This document shows, piece by piece, positions 10,056-19,089 of a DNA stretch of 64,000 bases. The stretch spans positions 1 through 64,000 of the forward strand of contig JALGUR010000022.1 of the NCBI GenBank assembly GCA_029820565.1. Reading direction: 5' to 3'. The notes beneath the pieces are model-generated. The model did not search any database and had not been told where the DNA came from. It saw only the letters and a program-made list of their open reading frames with translations. The stretch is from Candidatus Zipacnadia bacterium (GTDB lineage: Bacteria; Armatimonadota; Zipacnadia; Zipacnadales; Zipacnadaceae). Position 1 is the first letter of the stretch; every line of letters starts with the position of its first letter. The translations under genes were made by a program, and so were the position numbers.

Positions 10056-11204
10056 CTATCGCTGCTCTCTAATCGTCTCCAACATAGCCGCGACGTTTTC
10101 CCGCGGCGTGCCGGGGACGAAATAGTTGGAGGTCCCCACGATGATTCCACCACTGCGCTTAGCCTCCTGGAGGCAGGAGCGTGTCTCGGCAATGACTTCC
10201 TCCCGACTACCCAGATGGACGGTGTGAGAACTGATGTTGCCAATCAGAGTCAGTTCCGGAAACCGCTCGCGCATTAGGCCCAAGTCCATCCCTGCCCGGC
10301 GGTCAATTTCGAAGTAGCCATCAATGCCGGACTTGCCAAACAAGTCCTCGGCCACTGGCCACAGATTGCCATCGCTGGCAAAAAGGTAATAGGCTCCATA
10401 TTGATGACAGATGTCAGCAATCTGTTGCATTCGTGGTGCGACCAGATCGTGAAATATCTGAGGCGAATACATAGGCCCGGTATTGGAAGCAAAGTCGCCA
10501 CCGCCGAAAATATAGCGAAAGCCGTGGTTAGTCAGGAACGCTACATCGCGTCGGGTTCGTTCTACTGCTATGTCCAGCAGACGGGCCACTAAATCAGGGC
10601 GCAGTAGCATCGCCTCCAACCAAATTGCCTCGTGGGGTATGCCCACGCCCCCGGCCCCCACCCGGATCACCCGCTCCTCACCCAACAACTGCTGTGCGCG
10701 GATCTCAAAAGAATCCTCGGCACTGGGCTGGTAATCTTCTACAGATCGCTCCTGCTCAGTTAACTGCTCATCCAGCTCCTCGAAAGTTGGTTTCCTCTCA
10801 CCGAGATAGGGAAATATATGGCACTGCTCACTGCCGGGGTCATAGCGCAGCACCTGCCAATCCTCTTCCTCGCCATACTCATAGAGGAAAGTGTACTCAT
10901 CAATCCGCTGGGTGGGTTTGACATTGTACCGCCAATAACTGGCGCGAACAATATCGTGCTCACAGAGCAAGGCAACGTCAATCGCGTCGCGGAAGGAACG
11001 CTCTAAGAATTCAGCGTGGGCCGCTTCGCTCTGCCATAAAGCGACCGCCTCGCGCCAACGCTGAATGCCGCCGCCGACATAGGCCTCTCGGCCCAATACA
11101 CCAGAAGCAACCTCCGAGCAAAACCCAATATGATGTATGGGAACTTTGTCGGTTGCTTGCTTATCAAACGCGGCTTGTACTCGTTGCCGGTAGGTCATAT
11201 TCAT
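10056..11204 (-). CDS. Uroporphyrinogen decarboxylase (URO-D) family protein
   Basis: 382 aa; MTYRQRVQAAFDKQATDKVPIH start; internal YGAYYLFASDGNLWPVAEDLFGKSGIDGYFEID and LTLIGNISSHTVHLGSREEV. Confidence 0.82.
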   Translation of the reverse strand: MNMTYRQRVQAAFDKQATDKVPIHHIGFCSEVASGVLGREAYVGGGIQRWREAVALWQSEAAHAEFLERSFRDAIDVALLCEHDIVRASYWRYNVKPTQRIDEYTFLYEYGEEEDWQVLRYDPGSEQCHIFPYLGERKPTFEELDEQLTEQERSVEDYQPSAEDSFEIRAQQLLGEERVIRVGAGGVGIPHEAIWLEAMLLRPDLVARLLDIAVERTRRDVAFLTNHGFRYIFGGGDFASNTGPMYSPQIFHDLVAPRMQQIADICHQYGAYYLFASDGNLWPVAEDLFGKSGIDGYFEIDRRAGMDLGLMRERFPELTLIGNISSHTVHLGSREEVIAETRSCLQEAKRSGGIIVGTSNYFVPGTPRENVAAMLETIREQR

Positions 11205-11252
11205 CTCGTTGCGCGATTAGTCTTATTCCTGGCGCAAGGACCTACGGTGCTT

Positions 11253-12101
11253 CTACGCTGGCTTTTGTGCTTCGGTGAGCAAGTAGTCATCTATCTCATA
11301 CATCCGTACGTTATAGAAGCCATTCTCTAATAATAATTCTACCCATTCTTCTCGGGAGATGGCCAGAAAACAGTGCCAGCCGTGGGCAAGGAACCCTCTT
11401 AAGCCGACTAAGAAGTCTACACACAGGAACCTGCCCCCAGGTTGCAACAGCTTATAGATGGCCTTCAGACACTCTAATTGGTCCTCCATACAATGGATTG
11501 CCTGGCTGGAGACGATATAATCAAAGCTATTATCGGGTTCAGCAAGTCGTCTTATGTCGGCCTGGCGAAATTCTACATTTCCTCCTTGCGTGCGGGCCTG
11601 CTGCCGGGCTTGCTGGATACTATCCTTAGAATAGTCAAATGAGCCCGAGTCAATGCCCAGAACCTGAAAACCATACTCAGCCAGCCTAAAGGCTAAGAAT
11701 CCTTCTCCGGTGCCCGCGTCAAGTACGTAAGCATTGGACGGTACACTCGTCAGCAGCGACAGCATCTTCTCAGCCGCACGTTCCTTACCACCTGACTCGG
11801 ACTGGTTCTGCCGCTCAATTTTCGACCGTGCCCGCCGGCCATGCCAGCTTATTTGCCATTTGCCGCTGGCACTATCGCACTCAATAAGGCCCCGCTGGCG
11901 CAGATTCGCCAGTACCTTGTCCATATCGGCACTGGCTACCCACAATGCTCCGGTGGAGCGATACACGCGATTATCGGCGCTGCGGTCTCTAATTTCTTGG
12001 ATCAGTTCCCGCTTAGTGTGGGGCTGCTCAGCCAGTAGCACCAACACATAGTAGTTTAGGAATTCTCTTATGCTGGGGCCACTACGGGTTCGTCGCATCA
12101 T
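11253..12101 (-). CDS. PadR-like winged-helix / class I SAM methyltransferase fusion
   Basis: N-terminal YVLVLLAEQPHTKRELIQEI wHTH; SAM motif VLDAGTGEGFLAFRLAEYGFQVLGIDSG. Confidence 0.78.
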   Translation of the reverse strand: MMRRTRSGPSIREFLNYYVLVLLAEQPHTKRELIQEIRDRSADNRVYRSTGALWVASADMDKVLANLRQRGLIECDSASGKWQISWHGRRARSKIERQNQSESGGKERAAEKMLSLLTSVPSNAYVLDAGTGEGFLAFRLAEYGFQVLGIDSGSFDYSKDSIQQARQQARTQGGNVEFRQADIRRLAEPDNSFDYIVSSQAIHCMEDQLECLKAIYKLLQPGGRFLCVDFLVGLRGFLAHGWHCFLAISREEWVELLLENGFYNVRMYEIDDYLLTEAQKPA

Positions 12102-12109
12102 GGGCTACT

Positions 12110-12439
12110 CTACTGCTGCTGAGTCAATGCTGGGGTTAGCAAAGAGATTGCGCCAACGGGGCAGTCGGCGGCACAGGCCGCGCAGCCCTGGCAGACACCG
12201 GTATTGACCACTGCCGTTCCGGCCGGAGTCAGGGAGATAGCCCCCGTCGGACAAACAGCAACACACCGCCCACAGCCAATGCAGAATTCGCTGTTGACCT
12301 CGGCAGTCCGCCGCGCATGGGCGACCTGACTAAATGTTCCAGGTAAGGGCACTGCTCGGCTCCCAGGCAAGGGCGCTGGCGCGGGCCCGAAATAATCTCC
12401 GGTGTTCCTGCCACGTTTTCGCCTACGCATAGTAAGCAT
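12110..12439 (-). CDS. 2x[4Fe-4S] ferredoxin-domain protein
   Basis: CIGCGRCVAVCPTGAI and CQGCAACAADCPVGAI motifs. Confidence 0.85.
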   Translation of the reverse strand: MLTMRRRKRGRNTGDYFGPAPAPLPGSRAVPLPGTFSQVAHARRTAEVNSEFCIGCGRCVAVCPTGAISLTPAGTAVVNTGVCQGCAACAADCPVGAISLLTPALTQQQ

Positions 12440-12458
12440 CCTCTTAGGGACAAACTTG

Positions 12459-12496
12459 CGGCCTGCAGCAGGCCCACGCCCAAGCGCGTGGGCCTA
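12459..12496. repeat. Palindromic intergenic element
   Basis: GGCCTGCagcAGGCC overlapping GGCCCACGC-N6-GCGTGGGCC. Confidence 0.7.
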
Positions 12497-12526
12497 CATC
12501 ATCTGTGGAATTGCTACCCCTATTTG

Positions 12527-12733
12527 TTAGTATGGCAGAGGGCAGGTTCCCGTGGGGCAAGAAGCGCCTACGGAAGACGAACTTGCCGATGAATGGGCAA
12601 CGGCGGCTGACACTAAACGCTTGGTGTTCTTGCGGCCACAGTTGGGGCACTGAGGCGGTTTGGCCTTAGAATTAGGCTGAAGAACCTCCTGAAGTTCTCC
12701 GCAGTCCTGGCATTTGTATTCGTATAGCGGCAT
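12527..12733 (-). CDS. FmdB family zinc-ribbon protein
   Basis: MPLYEYKCQDCGELQEVLQ...CPNCG. Confidence 0.88.
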   Translation of the reverse strand: MPLYEYKCQDCGELQEVLQPNSKAKPPQCPNCGRKNTKRLVSAAVAHSSASSSSVGASCPTGTCPLPY

Positions 12734-12744
12734 ATGCTTAACCT

Positions 12745-13050
12745 CTATTCCTCGCGCACTGCCAATATGTCATCCTCGTTTACGATGAGGTAATCCTCAC
12801 CCGCGATCTTCACTTCTGTGCCGCCAAAGGAAGCATATATGACTATATCGCCCTCCTTGACGGCTCCCTCGCCCTCGTCCTCTTCCATATCCATGTAAAG
12901 GGGTTCCGTTCCGAGAGCTACTACTCTGCCCTCGCGGGGACGCTCCTGAGCGGCCTCCGGCAGGATGATACCTCCGGCGCTCTTCTCCTCCGCCTCCAGC
13001 GGTTTTACTAATGCCCTCGCTCCAAGGGGTTTTAACATAGCAAAAATCAC
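12745..13050 (-). CDS. groES: Co-chaperonin GroES
   Basis: LKPLGARALVKPLEAEEKSAGGIILPEAAQERPREGRVVALG; GDIVIYASFGGTEVKIAGEDYLIVNEDDILAV. Real start may be MLKPL at 13038. Confidence 0.93.
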   Translation of the reverse strand: MIFAMLKPLGARALVKPLEAEEKSAGGIILPEAAQERPREGRVVALGTEPLYMDMEEDEGEGAVKEGDIVIYASFGGTEVKIAGEDYLIVNEDDILAVREE

Positions 13051-13138
13051 CTTCCTTATTTATTCTATATGATGCTTTGCATCTGGGTACACTTAGTCAT
13101 AAACGTGCCTGAGTCTGTTTGTAGCGACCAAGGCATTG

Positions 13139-13165
13139 TTAGCAGTCGCCATTCCCGAGTGCTAA
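13139..13165 (-). promoter_or_regulatory. CIRCE (HrcA) operator upstream of groES
   Basis: + strand TTAGCAGTC-N9-GAGTGCTAA, one mismatch to TTAGCACTC-N9-GAGTGCTAA. Confidence 0.9.
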
Positions 13166-13172
13166 CATAAGT

Positions 13173-13200
13173 ATTTTACACTATAGATTGCAATTGTCAA
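13173..13200 (-). promoter_or_regulatory. Sigma70-type promoter for groES
   Basis: Minus strand TTGACA (13200-13195), 16-nt spacer, TAAAAT (13178-13173), immediately upstream of CIRCE. Confidence 0.7.
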
Positions 13201-13238
13201 GACCCACATCATTAGCGCTGTCGCATTCCCCCAGACGT

Positions 13239-13490
13239 TCACTTAAGGCCCAAGAGGCGGTCGATCTTTGGCTTGTCGAATCCTACTATTGCCTGGTTGC
13301 CAATTAACAATACCGGTACGCCCCGAATGTGGCGGCGCTGTAATTCCCTCTGCGCCCTTGGATCTCTTGACGCGTCTACTTCGTGGAACCGAACGCCCTT
13401 TTGTCGCAAATACTGCTTCGCCGTTGCACACCAGGGGCAACTGGCGCCGGTGAAAAGTACTACCTTCTTCCGCTGAGGCAAACGACTCAT
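13239..13490 (-). CDS. Glutaredoxin family protein
   Basis: VVLFTGASCPWCATAKQYLRQKGVRFHEVDASRDPRAQRELQRRHIRGVPVLLIGNQAIVGFD. Confidence 0.88.
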   Translation of the reverse strand: MSRLPQRKKVVLFTGASCPWCATAKQYLRQKGVRFHEVDASRDPRAQRELQRRHIRGVPVLLIGNQAIVGFDKPKIDRLLGLK

Positions 13491-13544
13491 CTGTATTTAG
13501 ATATCCTTTCCCTTTCCTGGCAGAGTAGCGCCTGTGTTACGCTT

Positions 13545-14426
13545 TTACTTCAACAGCAACTGCTCCAGACGAGTCCAGGCCTCGCGGAGTCCCTGGGCCA
13601 CCGGGCCATCCTGATATTCCACGAGTGGCACCTGCGCGGCTAAGGCTTCAGTAACTGTTTCATCATAGGGCAACTCCCCGATGATGTCAAGCCCGTTGTG
13701 TGTGCAGTAATTACCGATGCGCTGGGTATTTTCCTCGTTAATATCAGCCTTGTTTATTAACACTGCCGCGGGGGTGCCAAAGTGCCCAATCAATTCGGCT
13801 ATGCGCTCCATATCATGAATCCCCGCCAGCGTGGGCTCGGTTACAATTAGCGCCAGGTCCACATCGGCCAGGGCTGAGACAGTCGTACAGCCGATGCCCG
13901 GAGAGCCGTCAATCAGTATCAACGGCAAACCTCGCTGCAGGGCTACGTCTTCGGCTTTCTGACGGACGATAGTCACCAGTCGCCCCGAACTCTCGGCTCC
14001 AGGTAGCAGTTTGGCGTGCGCCATAGGGCCATAGACCGTGTCGGATAGGAACCACTGGCCACAAGAAACCGTCTGGAGTTGTAGAGCCTGGTGGGGGCAA
14101 GCCAGCACGCATACGCCACAGCCCTCACAGGCCAGTTCGTCAACCGCTTGTGTAGTAATTGCCCCGAAGCGGCAGCGGCGCTCGCATTCGCCGCATTGTT
14201 GACATAGACTATCATCGCGGACCGCGATCTTAGCGCCATAGAAGTCGCCCGACTCGATCACGTCCGGATGCAATACTAAATAGAGGTTAGCCGCATCCAC
14301 ATCGCAATCAGCCACGACTTTATTCTCAGCCAAAGCTGCAAAGGAGGCCAGGGCAGTAGTCTTGCCGGTGCCGCCCTTACCGCTGACTATCGTCATTTGC
14401 TTAAGCGTATTTCCCATAAGTATCAA
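13545..14426 (-). CDS. MinD/Mrp-like P-loop ATPase with inserted 4Fe-4S domain (COG1149-like)
   Basis: VSGKGGTGKTTALASFAAL Walker A; CQQCGECERRCRFGAI and CEGCGVCVLACPHQAL. Confidence 0.88.
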   Translation of the reverse strand: MILMGNTLKQMTIVSGKGGTGKTTALASFAALAENKVVADCDVDAANLYLVLHPDVIESGDFYGAKIAVRDDSLCQQCGECERRCRFGAITTQAVDELACEGCGVCVLACPHQALQLQTVSCGQWFLSDTVYGPMAHAKLLPGAESSGRLVTIVRQKAEDVALQRGLPLILIDGSPGIGCTTVSALADVDLALIVTEPTLAGIHDMERIAELIGHFGTPAAVLINKADINEENTQRIGNYCTHNGLDIIGELPYDETVTEALAAQVPLVEYQDGPVAQGLREAWTRLEQLLLK

Positions 14427-14531
14427 TCTCTCCTATGCCCACAGATAGCGGCAGTCGGCCCCTAGGGAGGTGCCCTACAGATAATATAGAGCACTTGCCG
14501 GCCGCCGCTAACTTTGGGATACCGGTCGGTC

Positions 14532-14927
14532 TTACCACCGACGGCCCATACCCATACCGCGGCCCATGCCCATACCACGGCCCATACCCATACCCCAGCC
14601 TCTACCACCCCAGCCTATGCCACGGCCGAAAAAGCCGCGACCATACCCCATGCCCATACCGTAACCGTAGCCCATCATGGGGGAATACCCGCCGTAACCA
14701 TACCCGTAAGGCATACCGTAGCCGTAGCCCATCATGGATGGATATGCACCATAAGCCCCCATAGGATAGGCTCCATAGCCACCATAGGGCATCCCGCCAC
14801 CATAGGGCATCCCGCCCCAATTCGAGGGGCCGTAGGGGTTACACCAGCCGCGGGCGCCGCCGGTCATCGGACCCATACCTCTTGGTCCAGTTCCGTCTAA
14901 TCCTGGCATTATTTTCACCTCCTCCAT
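14532..14927 (-). CDS. DUF5320-like Gly/Met/Tyr-rich protein
   Basis: MPGLDGTGPRGMGPMTGGARGWCNPYG N-terminus, then GYG/GMG low-complexity tail. Likely start at MPGLD. Confidence 0.75.
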   Translation of the reverse strand: MEEVKIMPGLDGTGPRGMGPMTGGARGWCNPYGPSNWGGMPYGGGMPYGGYGAYPMGAYGAYPSMMGYGYGMPYGYGYGGYSPMMGYGYGMGMGYGRGFFGRGIGWGGRGWGMGMGRGMGMGRGMGMGRRW

Positions 14928-14971
14928 CTATTAGATTCTGTAATGATAATTCACTAAGCGGTGTATTCTTA

Positions 14972-15235
14972 TCATCGTGCTCTGGTCATAGGCTGCCCGC
15001 ACTTGGGGCATTTCATCCTGTAGCAAGGCGTGGCGCGTGGATGTGTAGCTGTCGCTCCACAACTGAGGCAGACACAATTGCCCCCCGGGCCCATAGCAAA
15101 CCCTCCGCCACGGCCCTGACCGCCACCGCCTGCGCCTGCCCCACTACCTGCACCACCGCCTCGGCCCTGACCTCGCCCTGTACCCGGGCCTTGACCCGTC
15201 GGTCCGGTTCCATCTCCTCGTGGCATTTCAATCAC
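14972..15235 (-). CDS. Gly-rich small protein with C-terminal zinc-ribbon-like domain
   Basis: MPRGDGTGPTGQGPGTGRGQGRGGG... CVCLSCGATATHPRATPCYRMKCPKCGQPM. Confidence 0.7.
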   Translation of the reverse strand: MIEMPRGDGTGPTGQGPGTGRGQGRGGGAGSGAGAGGGGQGRGGGFAMGPGGNCVCLSCGATATHPRATPCYRMKCPKCGQPMTRAR

Positions 15236-15238
15236 CTC

Positions 15239-16117
15239 CTAATCAGTCAACAAGTTGGTTATCTGGTCAAAAACTTTCTGGAGCGGCTTCATCCATTGAT
15301 TATCAGCGGCGGCCAGGGTCTGCCCGCGAGAGTAAGCCTCGGCGATGCGCCGTTGCTGCGGGATGCGCAGTAGCAGCGGCAGGTTCTCGTTTTCGCAATA
15401 CTGCTCCACGCCGGAATTGCCCACACCATGACGATTGATGATGACTCCGCAGGGAACATCCATCCGCCGGCAAGTTTCCACCGAATCCTGGAGATTGGCC
15501 AGGCCAAAGGGCGTAGGCTCGGTCACCAGGATGCAATAGTCGCTGTCCTCAATGGTCTCCTGCATCGGACAGGCTGTGCCCGGGGGTGCGTCCAGGATAG
15601 CAATCATCTTCTCATCAACGCAGTCTTTGGCTGCTCTGGTCACCGGCGTAGCCCGCTGGTCACCTACTGTCAGGCGACCCTGAATAAACTCAATAGTCCC
15701 TTCGGCGCTTCCCTTAGACAATAGTCCTACCTGGCGCTGGACCTCAGTGATGGCTCCGGTGGGACAGACGTAACTACAAGCCCCGCAGCCCGCACACAAT
15801 TGCGGAAAGGTAATCACCGCTTGCCGAATTACGACAATGGCGCTGAATTGGCAGGCCTCGGCACATTTGCCGCAGTAAATACATTCCTCCAGGTCCACCT
15901 GAGGGACCAGAATATATACCGGCTCCTCACTGCTGATTTGGGGGTGGAGAAGAATATCGGCATTAGGTTCCTCCACATCGCAGTCAATCAGTTGTATCCG
16001 ACCCGGATATTGTTCATCCAAAGCCAGGGCCAGACTGGTGGCTACCAGCGTCTTGCCGGTGCCGCCCTTGCCCGCCGCAACAGAGATAGTAAAATTGTTA
16101 TCATTTGATTTAGACAC
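15239..16117 (-). CDS. Second MinD/Mrp-like P-loop ATPase with inserted 4Fe-4S domain
   Basis: VAAGKGGTGKTLVATSLALAL; CIYCGKCAEACQFSAI; CAGCGACSYVCPTGAI; DAPPGTACPMQETI. Confidence 0.88.
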   Translation of the reverse strand: MSKSNDNNFTISVAAGKGGTGKTLVATSLALALDEQYPGRIQLIDCDVEEPNADILLHPQISSEEPVYILVPQVDLEECIYCGKCAEACQFSAIVVIRQAVITFPQLCAGCGACSYVCPTGAITEVQRQVGLLSKGSAEGTIEFIQGRLTVGDQRATPVTRAAKDCVDEKMIAILDAPPGTACPMQETIEDSDYCILVTEPTPFGLANLQDSVETCRRMDVPCGVIINRHGVGNSGVEQYCENENLPLLLRIPQQRRIAEAYSRGQTLAAADNQWMKPLQKVFDQITNLLTD

Positions 16118-16191
16118 TCATATCCTCCTCACCCAACCGCATCCGGCTTATTTGCGTTGAACTTTCTTAAAGTTGTCTTCCAGATCGGACT

Positions 16192-16947
16192 TTATGACAA
16201 AAGAACATCCTTAATTATGAGTGTTGCCGCCACTGCCAGTAGCACGCAGCCGAAGACTACCCTAACTGCTCTGGATTTCATTTTTGTAGCCATCAAGCGC
16301 GAACCCAATTGACTGGCAAGCAGGACCGCGCCTGCTGTCGCCACGGTCACTCCCCAGTGTAAGTCGGCCGTCGGTAGATGAGATAGAAAACCCGAGGTGG
16401 CTGACCCTGTGACCACAAAGGCCGAGGTGGCCGCGGCTGCCTTTGCCTCTAACCCGCAGATGTACAATAGCGGCACCACAAAGGAACCTCCCCCTCGGCC
16501 AATCAGTCCTACCAAAAAGCCCAACGCGCTTCCCCCACCCAGTCCCACGGCCATTTGTCCAGTCCGTGACACTCCTCCTCGCTGCGGCCTCCACCCGCTC
16601 AGCATTAGTAGTGCAGCAGTTGCAGTAAACAACGCGAAGGCCAGGATTATTGGCTTGGTAGCCATACGGACATTGACCAAGGCACCAATGGGTGGCAAGA
16701 GCAACATTCCCACCGCAAAGGGCAGTCCCACACGCAAGTTCACCAATTGATTGCGGATATAGGTAACTGTTGCTGACGAAGTATTGACTACGTTTAGCAG
16801 TAGGCCCAACGGGATTGCTTCCAACTTGAAATCCATCCCTAACCAGAAAAGAATCGGGATGTAAAGTTGCGAGCCACCCATGCCCAGCATGGAGAAGACA
16901 AGAGCAATGCATAAGCAAATAGGCGGAGCATAGTAAATTGGCTCCAT
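16192..16947 (-). CDS. TauE/SafE family sulfite/organosulfur exporter-like permease
   Basis: Multi-TM; FSMLGMGGSQLYIPILFWLG and GFLVGLIGRGGGSFVVPLLYICG repeats. Confidence 0.82.
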   Translation of the reverse strand: MEPIYYAPPICLCIALVFSMLGMGGSQLYIPILFWLGMDFKLEAIPLGLLLNVVNTSSATVTYIRNQLVNLRVGLPFAVGMLLLPPIGALVNVRMATKPIILAFALFTATAALLMLSGWRPQRGGVSRTGQMAVGLGGGSALGFLVGLIGRGGGSFVVPLLYICGLEAKAAAATSAFVVTGSATSGFLSHLPTADLHWGVTVATAGAVLLASQLGSRLMATKMKSRAVRVVFGCVLLAVAATLIIKDVLLS

Positions 16948-17034
16948 ACATCGCGCCTCTCTCAGCTAATCCTTCTATAATTGCGAGGCTTCATCGTCAT
17001 GTCAAAGAGCTCTTGAATTAACATTAGTTAGCGT

Positions 17035-17706
17035 CTATTGTTGGGTTTCTTCCAGTGCCTTTATTTGGTCGTTAATCCAGTCCAGTTGGGCTTGAATCAT
17101 CTGGGCCTGGGCGCGGAGCATCTGGATCTGTCGCTCCGGACTGGGCTCAGCCTCCGAGCCCCACATAGGCGGTGCCCCCTGAGCAGGAGGCGCCATCTGT
17201 GGCGCAACAGGCGGCGGCTGACTCTGAGCACCAATACCACCACCCATGCCCATGCCCCGACCCATACCTCCGCCCATACCTCGGCCACCACCCATACCGC
17301 CGCCCATGCCAGCCCCACCACCTACACCTGTCCCTGCCCCCACACCGAAGTGAGCCTGGACGTTGGCACCCCCGGCGGGCTGAAGTTGCCCAGCGTTAAA
17401 GGCCTCCATTACTTGTCGCACTGTACCGGTGGCCCCACTGTATAGTTGTATGCCTCCCGCTGAGAGAGCCTGGAAGGCATTGGGCCCGTAGTTGCCGGCA
17501 ATCACTGCCTCCGCCCCCGAGTTCGCCACCAACTGAGCAGCAGCGATGCCGGCCCCACTGCCCTGCATTGCGGCGGTGTTATCCAGCGCCTGAAATTCCA
17601 TCGTCTCGCTGTCCACAACGACAAAGTAATTACACCGCCCGAAGCGAGGGTCAGCCGGTGCCTCCAGGTTGTTACCCGAAGCGGCTACTGCGATTTTCAT
17701 TTTCAT
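17035..17706 (-). CDS. NifX/NifB-like (dinitrogenase Fe-Mo cofactor family) domain fused to a Gly/Met-rich, coiled-coil DUF5320-like tail
   Basis: MKIAVAASGNNLEAPADPRFGRCNYFVVVDSETMEFQALDN; GAEAVIAGNYGPNAFQAL; then GMGGGMGGGRGMGGG and QIQMLRAQAQMIQAQLDWINDQIKAL. Confidence 0.85.
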   Translation of the reverse strand: MKMKIAVAASGNNLEAPADPRFGRCNYFVVVDSETMEFQALDNTAAMQGSGAGIAAAQLVANSGAEAVIAGNYGPNAFQALSAGGIQLYSGATGTVRQVMEAFNAGQLQPAGGANVQAHFGVGAGTGVGGGAGMGGGMGGGRGMGGGMGRGMGMGGGIGAQSQPPPVAPQMAPPAQGAPPMWGSEAEPSPERQIQMLRAQAQMIQAQLDWINDQIKALEETQQ

Positions 17707-17736
17707 TTCCTCCTTTGTTTTAATGCAAGTAAGTGT

Positions 17737-18621
17737 TTACGGCATGATGGTCAGTTTTTTGCCTACTCCAACTCTGATGAAATCGTCGCCGTAGGCATCT
17801 TCAAACATCTGGCGCGTACGGTCGCCCGAACAGTGACAGGGAGCGGCCTTCTGCACTCCCAACTGCTGGAAGTCTCGGATGACTTGATTTACTTGGGTAT
17901 TAGAGAAGCCACTCATATGAAATCCGCCCATTACCAAGTAGACCTCTTTATCCAGAACCTGTTTGGCCCGGCGAACCATATTAACCACGCCAGGGTGGGC
18001 ACAACCGGTAATCACTACCAGACCCTGACCGGTTTCTACGATCAAGGCTTGTTCCTTGATGGCCCTACCCAGTTCACCAGTGGAGAAAGCGTGCTCGCAG
18101 ATCTGAGTGCTCTCCCCTACTTCCACATACTCGGCACCGACCTGAGTTACTGTGCGGCTGAAATCTGGCGGAAATGACTGAGGAGCAAATACGGTTACCT
18201 GAGAGTTTTGGCCAAGGAAAGCCGAGAGGCCGCCGGTGTGGTCCCAGTGGACATGAGAGAGCACGATGATATCTACCTGCTGGGGGTCAATCTGAAGTTT
18301 AGTCATATTGTCCAGCAAGATGCTGCCGTCAGCGCCGGTATCGAACAAAATGGTTTTCTCCAGGCCCTCTATCAGACAACTGAAGCCCCAATCAGTTTGC
18401 AGATCGGGGTTGTGTGGATAATTATCATAGACAATCGTCACTGTGATAGCCTCCTTCTTGCCCAGTAAACGCGGAGGTAAAGAAGTCCGCATAGGTGCAG
18501 TTGGTGGTGGCGAATCAGATTGGTGGACAGGTTCACACGCCCCACCACCAGCAGCCACAACCAAGACCCCGACTGCCAGGCACCTGAGCATTGACGTATT
18601 CACTAAGATCATCGCTCCCAA
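17737..18621 (-). CDS. MBL-fold metallohydrolase with N-terminal secretion signal (dihydropterin-ribofuranosylaminobenzene phosphate synthase-like)
   Basis: LSHVHWDHTGGLSAFLG; VVITGCAHPGVVNMVRRA; GGFHMSGF; hydrophobic Cys-containing N-terminus. Confidence 0.82.
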   Translation of the reverse strand: MGAMILVNTSMLRCLAVGVLVVAAGGGACEPVHQSDSPPPTAPMRTSLPPRLLGKKEAITVTIVYDNYPHNPDLQTDWGFSCLIEGLEKTILFDTGADGSILLDNMTKLQIDPQQVDIIVLSHVHWDHTGGLSAFLGQNSQVTVFAPQSFPPDFSRTVTQVGAEYVEVGESTQICEHAFSTGELGRAIKEQALIVETGQGLVVITGCAHPGVVNMVRRAKQVLDKEVYLVMGGFHMSGFSNTQVNQVIRDFQQLGVQKAAPCHCSGDRTRQMFEDAYGDDFIRVGVGKKLTIMP

Positions 18622-18666
18622 TCAATGTCTAATCGGCCCAATTGCTGCCCGGGCAAGCCAGGCTGA

Positions 18667-19044
18667 CTATTGCCCGGCTTGTTGGAGCTGCTGGATTTCG
18701 GCATTGATCTGCTCAAGTTGCTGCTGGAGCATCTGGGCCTGCTGCTGGAGCATCTGCAGTTGCTGCTGGCGAGCCTGCTGCGGATCTCCGGCCATCGGAA
18801 ACTGAGAGGGCATACCCATCATAGGTGCTTGGTAACCCATTGGTCCTATGGGCGGCTGACCCGTCTGCATTCCCTGCCAGGCCATCTGCATCTGAGGGGT
18901 AGGCCACTGGCCGGTCATAAGATATTGAGCGCCCGGCGGCATTCCCGTGGGGCTGCGGCCCACCCAGCCGGGACTGTAGCCGAAGCGCATCCAGCCGGGT
19001 AGTCCTGTTAGATAGTACATATTACGGTTTCGCATATCGTTCAC
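18667..19044 (-). CDS. DUF5320-like small protein with Gln-rich coiled coil
   Basis: C-terminal QQQLQMLQQQAQMLQQQLEQINAEIQQLQQ. Confidence 0.6.
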   Translation of the reverse strand: MNDMRNRNMYYLTGLPGWMRFGYSPGWVGRSPTGMPPGAQYLMTGQWPTPQMQMAWQGMQTGQPPIGPMGYQAPMMGMPSQFPMAGDPQQARQQQLQMLQQQAQMLQQQLEQINAEIQQLQQAGQ

Positions 19045-19089
19045 TCCTTTTCAATTGGACTGAGTCGCAATAAATCTACTATTGCCTAT

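Noticed and set aside
9845-10243. 132-aa minus-strand ORF overlapping the URO-D gene end
   Set aside because: Overlaps the URO-D coding sequence in another frame and has no recognisable family features.
14435-14900. His/Thr/Pro/Tyr-rich plus-strand ORFs opposite the DUF5320-like gene
   Set aside because: Antisense reading of a repetitive Gly/Met/Tyr-coding sequence; the minus frame has the recognisable MPGLDGTGPRG start.
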